Positions 45,501-57,500 of a DNA stretch of 64,000 bases are shown here, piece after piece (the stretch's first letter is position 1; each line of letters begins with the position of its first letter). Location of the stretch: NCBI GenBank assembly GCA_011009095.1, contig VTPC01004360.1, forward strand, positions 40,921-104,920, in the 5' to 3' direction. The notes beneath the pieces were generated by a model. That model saw nothing but the letters and a program-made list of their open reading frames with translations. It did not search any database and was not told the origin of the DNA. The stretch comes from Ignelater luminosus (Eukaryota; Arthropoda; Insecta; Coleoptera; Elateridae). The translations under genes and the position numbers were made by a program.

Positions 45501-48500
45501 TGTTAATTGTCTGTTGTCGTAATGAAACAGAAACTTTTATTAGTGTAGTTTGTTTTTTTTCCTTTGATTTTGATGCATCTTCATGTTACCTTGAACCAAG
45601 TTTTTATATGAATAAGAAGTAAAAATACCAACTCTATTTCGAATTCCTATTGTGGTAACTTCATTTAGAGCAGCGTTTCTCAACCTTTTTTGGCCCTAAG
45701 ACCAGTATAATCTGTGAAAAAATTTCACGGACCAGTGGTTTTTTTTAACAAAAAACTTTACTAGGTATTAAAGAACTGCTACGTAAGTAGTACTGCTATG
45801 AGCACTCCATCCAGTTTAAAAAGAAATGCGAGATGTAACCAGTAACAAAATTATGGATTCTAGATCCTAAAATTATGGCATTAACATAAAAAATATCGTA
45901 CAAAATTTTATTATTATCTCCGAGGACCAGACAAATTTTTCCACGGACCGGTACCGATCCACCGGACCAACGACTGAGAATTGCTGATTTAAAGGATATT
46001 TAAAGAAATAAATAAAATTTTCAAATTTAGAAAATATAAAATATATATTTTGCATTATCTACAAGTTTTTATTAACACAGAAATTGTTCTATATGTCTTC
46101 TCTCATGAATGAAAAATACAAAAACATGGCCTACTTGATTTATTATAATTTTTTTACCAATTTTATTTTCTATTTCTCTTGTAATTAAAGTTAGCCATGG
46201 AGTGTCTTATATAGTTGAAAACAGAATGAAAAATCCTATCAAATGATGTCAATATCAAATAGGGCGGCCATAAAAAAAAATGAACCTAATGGTGATTCCA
46301 TGAAACCGAAATGTCGATCAACAATTTTGACAATCTAATAGTATTAGTAATAAAAAACTGCCTTAAGAATGTTTTATTATATTTTTAGTATTCTCAATAA
46401 TAAGGAAGCTAGAGGCAAAAAAAAACTAAAGCGCCCTTTTGCCATTTTTTGGTTATAAGTTAAAAACAAAAGAAGTTAGCCCAATTTTTTTTAGATTATT
46501 AATCCTGAAGAGGACTTCAATTGTTAGAAGGCCTCAAGGAGCCTGTAAACAACAGTGGGGAGGGGGAGGGTTACGAAGAGTTTAATTAGTTGTTGAGCCA
46601 CTGTTCACAAACGTTAGGAATGCTGTCATATTACTCCAAAGAATAAATAGTCACCTTATGGATCATTGTTACGTTTGAACACCTACTGCTGGAGTGTTTA
46701 AATTTAAAGTGGCTTTTCTTCAACTAACCTAAGTGAACAAATTAAATTAGAAACCACTGTCTGGCCTGACCAGAGTTAAAGAAAGAGACAATATTTAAAT
46801 AGGATATAACATTATTTACCTTTCCATTGTTTAATCTCGAAACCAATCAGGAATAAAATATTTTGCAATGAAAACTTTGTTCAGCTTTTCAAGCTCTATC
46901 ATCTCACAAAATGTGACTATTCATATTCCTAACACCCTGTATATTTCTACTTTTAGTTTACAACATGAACATTTTATAGCGCATTCAGGTGACTCCTCTA
47001 GAGTGCTCTGAGAGTATCTCTGCCATTCTTCAATACATGTTGCTAAAATGTGACACACATACTATCAGAGCACTCTAAAGCGGTCAGTCGAACACAAGGT
47101 TAGTGATTTATTCAGCATTACAACTTAATTTTTATTGCTTCAGAAACTTGTAAACTGTAGAGGTATGAAGTTTGTTCACAACAACCTTAATTAAGTTGCA
47201 AACAGCAAAGTAAGAATCAACATAAAAAACCCAAAACCAAGCAACGTATAACTTACCTGTCATGTCTAATGAACTCGACATCATGTCCTGCATGGCAAGT
47301 TTTGATGCAATTAACACAGATAGCATTACGATCAGTGGTGTTGCAAGTTTGGCAACGATAGAAATCGTGCATAGGAAATGATGTATAACTGGAAATTTTA
47401 TACAGACACTGTCCATTAGCAACAGCCTTCTCAACTGCATCTTGATTATTAAATATTTTATTTCCTCGTACAATGGGTTGCACTCCACTTGCCAAACATA
47501 AACCACCAAATCGATTATTAAATATCTGATTATATTCAAGTGTTGCAGTAGCATTATTTGTTATCTCCACCCCTGCTGCCATTCCATCAAAAATCCTATT
47601 CCTCCGTAATATTGGATGACTTTGTGTAGAAATTAGAACACCAGCTTGTGCATTACGAAAAATATCATTCTCTTCCAGTATACCCTTGCCACCATTAAAA
47701 ATGCAAATACCACCATCACGTCCATCAAAGATTTTATTACGTTTCAATGTAGGATTAGAATCAGTTTTGATCCAAACACCAGCCATTGCATTATCAAAAA
47801 TTTCATTTTGTTCCAATAAACCCAAACCACCATTGTAAACAAGTACACCTCCATTTTGTCCACCCCATATTTTATTACCACGTATAACGGGATTGCTGCC
47901 AGTTCGTATTTGCACCCCCGAATATAAGTGATTAAATATATCATTGTCCTCAAGTTTACCATGCCCATTATCATAAAAATATACACCAACTTGTTTACCC
48001 GAATGTATACGGTTCCTTCGTAACACAGGCGTACTACCAGTTGTAATCCACACCCCTGCTAAAGTATTAGCATACACTTCATTTTCCTCGATTAGTCCCT
48101 GCCCCTTTTCATGCACATATATACCGCCATGTTGCCCATGATGAATTTTATTATGCCGCACAATCGGATCACTATTGGTCCTAATTTGAATTCCCGCTAA
48201 AGCGTTACCGTAAATATTATTATGTTCAATTAACCCTCTACCTTCACCAAAGATATATACACCACCCTGATGCCCGTTGTATATTTCATTACGCCGTATC
48301 GTGGGATTACTGTTTGAGGTGATCCAAACACCTGCAAAATTATTTGAGTGGATTTTATTGTCGATAAATTGACCGAGCCCATTTTCATGCACATAGATGC
48401 CACCAGTTTGTCCATGATGAATTTCACAATGCACCACTGTCGGGTTTGCTCCAGCTTTTACTTCAAATCCAGCTATTCGATTGTTATGAATATCATTTGC

Positions 48501-51500
48501 TTCAAAGTATCCCTGGAAATTACAATTGAGATTAAGTTTTGCCTAATAATGTTAAAAATAATTTTAAATAGAAATTCTCTTTAAAATATGAAAATATTTA
48601 CATCGTCTATGAGTATGCATCTGTAAAATCTAATTTAGTGTAAGGCACTAACATAGTCTTAAAAGAATTAGACTACAAAAGGTCAACTGCGTAGTTGTAC
48701 TGACTACTTCAAGGGGTAATTCTCTCAAATAAATGTTGTACACCTAATTTCAAGATTTCAAGTGATTTCAGTTTTGATTTCAAGTAATTTCAGTTGATTT
48801 CATGTGATTTCAAATTTGATTTCAAGTGATTTCAGTTGATTTTATGTGATTTCAGTTTTGATTTCAAGTGATTTCAGATGATTTCAAGTTATTTCAGTTG
48901 ATTTCAAGTGATTTCACTATGATTTCAACTCTTGTGTACACCTGATTTCAAGGGTGAATTACCCCTCGGACTACCTTAATTCTAAAGTTCGTTGTTTTAA
49001 TTTTTTAAACTTTATTTTGAAAGTTTTGTTCTCCACTTTGATCTTAAAAAAGTACATTTTAGATATACTAATGCCATTTATCACATCTTGATTAAATTAG
49101 AGTAATAATTAAAATTCAAAGAAAGCAATAAAGCTTTCTATAGCTACCTCAATAAGCAGCAAAAGGTCAAAATTTGTGAATAAGGTAAATAGATGAATTT
49201 ATTTAATCTTTCTTATATAGGATTATCATATAATACTATTAAGCTTTTATGAGTATCTCAAGCTGTTAGTTTTAATGATAATACTTCAGAGTTTCTTCAG
49301 ATTCTGATTAAGACGGGAGTTCCACAAGGATCTATTTTAGACCCATTATCGTTCACAATTTATATTTTTAATTTTCCTAAATTTATGATTTTGTTTGTCA
49401 CATTTTTGTCACTGATTCATGAATTTACAATCTTTTGAGCCCAATACAATTAAAGGTACAGTCAATTCATAAAGTAATGTCGCAAAATGTTTTACATTTT
49501 ACCGTTTAACTTCTCATTTAATAGCAAATTTTGCATTTCATTAATTTAGACATTAAACACCAGAATGTAAATCATTTTGCGACATTACTTTATGAGTTGA
49601 CTGTACATGTACATTTGTACAGCCATAAACATTGACTTAAAAAACTATTTGATATATCTAACAAGCATGAATTGAAACTTAACAGTAACAAATTCATTTT
49701 ATTGATGTTTGGTAGAGAAGTTGAACTGAGGTTCAGGCTGAACATTTCTAAAACAGTTCCCAAAGTGTAACAAACAAAAGTTATGTAATAGTCTTGTACT
49801 AGTCAAATTTTGATTACTGTAATTCTGTTTATAGGTCCTGTTTGGATGGGTAGGATAAATTACATACTCAGAAATTGCAGTTTATCCTTACAATTAATCT
49901 TTGGAATTAAATATGACAGATTCTCACATAAGTTGGGAAATATAAACTGGATCAATATTACAACAGACTTGCTTTTAATACTTTGTGCTTATACAAATAA
50001 ATTATAAAAACTGCCTTATCTCTATAATAAAATTACATTGTTTCTCACACATTTCTTTAAAAACACTAACAGACCTAAATAGTTAATGGAAGCAATAAAT
50101 TAAAATCTGATACTTTGAATGTGTGAGGAGCTTCAACTAACACCCCAATGACAACATTCAAAAGCGTTTGCCAGCAATGTTTTGACCTGTAGTTTGAAAT
50201 ACACCCCACTATAAACATCTAAAAATCTAATTCTTGTATCTAAGTAGCATCCATTTATTTATATTGTAAAGTTTCCTCTTTTAAATAAATCAGTCAAATC
50301 AATTAGTTTTACACAATCGTACTGATATAAACTATTCCAAATCTATCCAAACAATAAAAAAAATCCTTTAATGAAATACATACTCTCAACATGTTCTTGG
50401 TAAAGGGTGACACTAACAAACTAACAGAGCAAATATTATAAAAGTTTGTCCCAAATCCTGAAGTTATTGCCTATCATTGGGTTTCACCAACAGCTCAAAT
50501 GTTACCTAATGTCTACTTCATAAAACAAATAGTTTTGCTAATCCTTAAGTTGTAGTTTATATTTGTTTTTCTTTCATTTTCTATTTCTATGCTTTCTTTT
50601 CTGTCACATATATTTATTTAAAGGTTAAGAAACAAAAGCAACTGATGCTTTGGTATCAGTCAATCTTTGCCTTATTCATATACAATACAACATACTGTGC
50701 TACTACTGGTTAACTCTAATATAGGCAACAAATTGTTATTATTGATCATGAAGCTACCGATGTTCAATTAGGGCAAAAAACATTTTGCAGAAGAAGATCA
50801 CGATGTGAGAATACATCTCATATGTGGTCATTTTATAATGAGCATAAGGTATGAGTTCAAACCATAAATTGTGCAGGAGTTTGTTGCATGAAAAAGGTAT
50901 AAAACTTTGAAGTTGTAAATAACTTGGCATAAACATAGGAAAAAAAAGATGTATCTGTAAAACAGGCATTAAAAACTCTTATATGCATACAAGTAGTGGC
51001 ACTTCCTTTTTCACTCTTTATTTCTTTCTACGGGTTCAGGTCAAATAAATTATTAATCAAATATTAAAATCCAACTGTTCTACAGTATTGTAGTGCACTT
51101 GGTTCTAAGTAGATAATATAGCATACTATTTCAGTTTAAATTATTTTAGAGGTACTGTTCTATCCCTTGGTGTTGACTAAATACTTTTAATAAAATCATT
51201 AAGTATAGTTTCACAAAAATAATTCAAGAAGTTAATGTGTGACATCTTGAAATTTATAGTGAAGTTTATATTAAGATAAAAGCAACCTTCGATATTTTCT
51301 GTATGTGTATGCAAATTATATTGATCGAATATTATTATTAATTAATACATTTAATTTGCATTATCAGAACATTACACATAAGTATAATTGATGTCATGTT
51401 ATTATTCATTATTGTATTTTCCCCATTAAATCATAATTTTTTGTTTTAATACAAGTTGAGGTTTTCTTCTATCAGAAAATTGCTGATGTAAATATTAAAT

Positions 51501-54500
51501 TTCCTTTAGATGGAATCGTCATATGGTTATGTGTAATTAGTAATAAGCTAGATGATAAATATATGTAGTAAATCTAACTAAGTCAGTCTTTCGAACAACT
51601 TGAATGTTGAAGCTTGTAACAAAATACTAATTTGTAATAAATATTTCTTTTAACAACAACGATTTTTCATTAAATATATTTGGCGATGAGGATGGAATAT
51701 CGCAACGTTTATTAAACGAAAATTTGGTGGAAAAATTGTAAAACAGTCAGTTTTAACTGTTTGTGCGATATTCAAAAGAATGTGAAAAATAGTGTAAAGA
51801 AACAAAGCAATTTTCGAAGATTCGGTAGAAAGATCGAATTTGCATAAAAAACGTTTGAAAATTCGGTAGAAAAATCAAATTGTTGTGTAAAAGACAATTA
51901 TAAGTCAAAAATTCAATAGAAATATCGGCCAGTAAATTGTTCAACAAATTAGTTCAACGTTCGAAGATTCAGTGGAAAGATCGATCCGCTATACCCAATT
52001 GCAAGTCGAAGATAAACCACCATCAATACCAGTTGTCAAGCAGGACGTTAAGCCCTTATCCAGGAGACACCGACTACGTAGTTATTTGGTGAGTTTCTTT
52101 CCATTTATTACATTTGAATATTGAGGAGTATTCTGTTGAAAAATCCTTTTAAGTTTAATTTGTAAAGAAAAGACAATTCCACTATGGAAAATAACAGACA
52201 ACCAGGTGTGCAAGTAGCACAAAGACAATATCCTAAATTAGAAATTAGTTTAAGTGATCAAATATCAGTTTTTAACGGAACAAATTTATTAAGATTTATT
52301 AATCAATGTGAAATTTATACATAAATCCAAGAGAACCTTTTGTAATTAAAGATCAGATGTTATTCAATTTTTTAGTAACACGAATATCTGATTAGTGTTA
52401 TAAACAAATTTCCATATATAATCCTAAGACCTGGACTGAATTGAAAAATTGTTTAAGCAAACATTTTGATGATAATAAAGATGTTGAAGCTTTAACCTCT
52501 AATTTAATTGATACAAAACAAAATAAAAAAACTTGTGTTCAATATTATAGCAAGTTTTGTGAAATTTTAAGTAACATTTTATTAATAGCAAATGAAACAG
52601 AAAAACCATTTTATAAAATGCTAGGTATTAAACATTTTATTAGAAATCTTGATCCACAATTAGGTTTACACTTAACAAATCAAAATTTTAACAAATTATC
52701 TGATGCTTTTACGCAAGCACAAAATATTGAGGAAACCTATCCTGAATTGAATTCTTTCAAAAATTTAAACATACAAGTACTGTAGATTTACACCAAAGAA
52801 AAACTTTTAATAAACAACAAGTAACTCAGTATACAAATCAAAAACAAAATATAGGACAGTTACCAATGGCAAATCAATTTAATCAACAACAAATACCAAA
52901 TTTCAATCAACAGTTAACATTACCTTGTAGTTCACAATATAATAATCAGTTTCCGTCACAACCAATTCAGTATCAAACAAGAGATATAAAAAGAAATTTC
53001 CCAACTAATCAACAAGCTTTTGGAAACCAGCAAAACGTCTTTGGAAAAAATATTAAATCAAACTTACCTGCACCTACACCTATGTTAGTTCAAACAAACT
53101 TTCGAAGTAGAAGTATTCAACAACCTAGAATACAATTGCAAACCTTAAGACAAAATTATTTTCAGCGAGATCCAAATAGAAAACCCGATTTCATTTCAGA
53201 AGAACTGTTTGAAGTTGAAAATAACGATGATAACAATGAATACGAACCGCAAAGTTATGTAATTGAATTTCCACAAGAAGAAGAGCAAGAGGAATGTATT
53301 GTTGACGAAAAAGATCAAAATTTTACTTCAATCGCCTTCATGAACGATCAAACGTAGATAATTATGAAATAAATAATTTCGAAGAACAAACTGTTCTCCC
53401 GTATATAATTTTAGCTAACCCTCCATGCAAACTTTTGATAGATACTGACACTAGTTGTAGTCTTTTAGATCCTAAATCTATTTTAGAAAATATAAATCTA
53501 AATTTGGTTTAAATTAAAGATAAACATACTTTACTAACAAGTGCCACCAAAGCAAAACAAATTAATCAAGAAATTTATATCCCTTTGTTTCAAAATTTTA
53601 GATTATCATAAATATTTTGACGGTATAAGTGGTATGGACATTCTATTTAAATTAGAGGCTGATATCAAATTAATAGATGGTGAAATTCGTTTTCTATTCT
53701 GTAATTTCAGGTTGTATACAAATCGTTATTATGAAGAAAACTATTTTATAAATTTAGAATGCAATCAATTACACAAATTAAAGTACCTTTTAGACATAAC
53801 GGTTTGGTTCAAACACCCCATTTTGAAAATTATATCAAAAATGTAAAAATTCCTTCTCAGCTTATACAAGTACAAAATAATAAAGGTAATATAGAGATCA
53901 TTAATCACAATGGAGAAAGTACACCTTTACAAATAATAGGGAACTTCCCAGGTTGGCGTATTCAAGATAAAATTAACAATAAAAATCACATAGACACAAA
54001 TTATATAGATCTAGAAAACGATTTCAGATCAAATCATCTAAATAGCGAAGAAAGCAGAAACTTTTTAAAATTTTGAAGGAATTTAAATCAATCTTCAATA
54101 AAGGTAAATTTACTTTCACTAACAAAATAAAACACAAAATCCTACAGATTTCCTGAAGTACATAAAGAAGAAGTTAGAAACCAAATCAACAAATTATTAA
54201 ACGATGGAATAATAGAAGAATCTGATAGCCCTTATTCCAGTCCGATATAGATCGTGCCTAAAAAGATGGATGCAAGTGGAAAGAAAAAATGGCGAATGGT
54301 TGTTGACTATAGAAGATTAAATAAAAAAACTATTGATGGTAAATATCCCTTGCCTAATATTGAAGAAATCTTAGATAAGCTAGGAAAATCAACACTATTT
54401 ACTACCCTGGATCTGAGTGCTGGATTTTATCAAATTGAAGTCGACAAGAGTGTGCCAAAAACAGCTTTTACAGAAGAGAATGGACATTATGAGCATCTAA

Positions 54501-57500
54501 GAATGCCGTCCAGGTTGAAAAATGCACCGAGTACTTTTCAAAGAGCCATGGACAATGTTCTACGCGACATTATAGGTAAATGCTGTCTGGTATACATGGA
54601 TGATATAATTATTTTCGGCTCAGGACTAACTGAACATTTAGAAAATCTCAGAAAAGTATTTCAATGTCTCAAAGAAGCCAATTTGCAGATGCAACTAGAT
54701 AAATCTGAATTCTTACATAAAGAAACAAAATTTCTTAGACATATTGTCTCACAAGATGGTATAAAACCAGATCCTAGTAAAATTGAAGTCATCAAAAATT
54801 TTAAAATCCCCACAACAACCAAACAGATCAAGAGTTTCCTTGGGATAACAGAATTATGCTAAAATAGCTAAACCTTTGACTCAATGCTTGAAAAAGGGTC
54901 AGAGATTGAACATCCTTTGTTAATAGTTTTGAAACATTGATGAGGGAAATAATTATTAACGAACCTAATTACGGTACCCTGATTTTAGCAAATCATTTAA
55001 CATTACCGTTGATGCAAGCAATTATGCTATAGGGAGTGTGTTAAGTCAAGGACCTATTGGTAAAGACAGACCAATCGCTTTTGCTAGTAGGGTACTAAAC
55101 CAAGCAGAATGTAATTATTCAACGATTGAAAAAGAATGTTTAGCAATTGTTTGGAGTATTAATCATTTTTGACCATAAGTTTTTGGTAGACGTTTTAACA
55201 TTATTACAGATCATCAACCGTTAATTTGGTTGTTTAAGATGAAAGAACCTAATTCACGTCTTGTTAGGTGACGTTTAAAACTTGAGGAATACACATATAA
55301 TTTAATTTTCAAAAAAGGTAAAACTAATACAAATGCGGATGGCTTAAGCAGAATTAAAAGTGAGGATTTACAAGAGGTAAAAGAAAATCAGATTCAAAAC
55401 AATGAAGAAATTAATGCAATAGATGATAATACCTCAATAGCAACTATGCATTCTCATGTAGAAAACATAAGCTTAAATTTTGAAATAGCAGAAGATCCTA
55501 TAAATAAGTATATCAAACAAATCGAAGTTAAAATTAAAAAAACAACATTCAACATGCACCTTGGAAGCTGTTAGAATGATATTTAAAAATACTCAAAGAA
55601 AAACTTATTCAATTGATCAAGATCGACTCTTGCAAGGATTGATTCACATTATTAAGGAACAAGATCCCAGAAATATCATTCGTATTTATTGTGATACCAG
55701 TATACAATCTGCCTTAGAAAGAGTAATGAAATATTTTCAAAATGTTAAAAGTTAGATTATATACTCTAATGCTACAGGATGTTTGTGAAGAAGAAGAACA
55801 ATTTAGAATAATTGAAGGATATCATCTAGGAAAAACTAACCATCGAGGAATTGTAGAAGTAGCTGAAGCAATATCAAAACGATATTATTTTCCAAAAATG
55901 TATGAGCAAATAAACAGGTACATTAACCAATGTAACATTTGCCAGCAAACTAAATATGAACGTAATCCTTTACAAATAATCCCCAAAATGACCGAAACAA
56001 GTTCAAAGCCATTTGAGATAATTAATACAGACAGATCTTTTCTTTATAGATAACCAAGTATTTTTAACTATAATAGACCAATTTTCTAGATTTTTGCACA
56101 TGTATCCCCTACAAAGTCAGAATCAAGTCGAAATTATGGATCAGTTAACTAAGTTTATTAGTATATTTCCTATTCCAAATAAAATCATTGCAGATAACTA
56201 ATTTAATAGTATTGTGTTTAGAGAATTTTGCAATTTTTATAGAATCCTTTATCATTTTACCTCTCCAAGAAGTTCTACAGGCAATTCTTACATAGAACGG
56301 ACTCTGTTTAATTTGTTATGAGAATTTAAATTTGGCGCCCCTTTTTTTGTTAGTAAATTTAATACAGATAAGTTTGTTTTTGTTTATTGTTGCTATGTGT
56401 TGTTGATGTAAAAAATGGTAAATGTAAAAAATTACAAATTATATTCTTAATGGAAGGTTGTAGTTTTTAATTGAAAGAATAAGCCAATATTTACAGTCCA
56501 TTATGTCGTCGTAACAGACTCATAGTACTATATCTGAACATTTCAGGTTGATAAAAGAACAAAATAAAAATGCCCGTATATTAAATAAATATCCATTACT
56601 CGTTTTAGCATACAATGATAGCGTACATAGTAGTACTAAATTTAAACCAAGAGATATTATTTTTGGTCACATCCAACAAAACAGAGAACTATTTGAAAGG
56701 GATTCTTGAGAACAATTGATAAGTAATTATGTAGGAAGACAAAAAGAGATTATGGCACTTATATCAAACAATCGAATAAAAAGAAAAACTGCGAAAATAG
56801 ACCTTGAATGACAAAATAAAAGACAAATTAGATCAAACCAAGACTAAAGAAGTCAACAATAAACAAGGTTTTGAACATCTAAAACCCCGAGTAAAGATTA
56901 AACAAAAGTTTAAACCAATAAATATTGTAGCAGATGCTGGGCAAGTGGTCATAACCGATCAAAATAAGAAAGTCCATAAAGCAAACTTGAAAATAAGAAA
57001 ATACAGAGAAGATCAACGTGAAGAATCTTCAAGTTAATATTATTATATTGCTTAACTTACTAGCATTCGCTTATTGCACTTACCAAATAATTAACTTAGA
57101 TAAAAAGCATGGAATCTTCCCCTTTAAGTTAGGAAATGGTAGACTAAAGGAAACTTCGTATTCCTACGTACTTGAAATAGATTTAAACATTTATAATCAA
57201 CAATATCTTAAGATAACAAATATATATTCTAACCTTCCTGATATTCCTAAACATTACGAGCATGTTCAACATAAAATATTAAGTATTATCATTAACAAAA
57301 AATTTAGAGAAATAGAAATTAAATTAACTAATCTTATTATCTTTCGTGCTAAAAGAGGTTTATTTGATGGACTAGGCTAAGTTGTAAAATTTATCACTGG
57401 AAATCTAGATTCAGATGATGCAGAGATATGATGAAGCAATTGATAAATTAAATTATAATCAGCAAAATATAATTGAACACAAAAATATAATCATTGATAA

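Larger units (their letters stand above)
44100..46939. repeat. outer TIR element, 2.8 kb, containing two more inserted elements
   Basis: The left GGGGTGTTAGGGATATGAAT and AGCCAAATTTT are mirrored at the right end (reverse complement GGGTGTTAGGAATATGAATA, GTCACATTTT), with TA on both sides (44098-44099 and 46940-46941). It encloses the long-inverted-repeat element 44437-46391. Confidence 0.6.
39568..47256. other. FBXO11 last intron (7.7 kb) with several MITEs
   Basis: No gene is visible. The intron contains the TIR elements at 40112-40647 and 44100-46939, a truncated CAGTCAA-type MITE at about 41950-42036, a TATTATTATT microsatellite near 41620, and a lone CAGGGTGTCCC end near 42082. The open frames at 42575-42757 and 42862-43053 are not supported. 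Confidence 0.6.

Noticed and set aside
47132..47989. Other-frame open frames over the FBXO11 beta-helix exon
   Set aside because: They are shadows of the repeated Asn/Gly-rich coding sequence.
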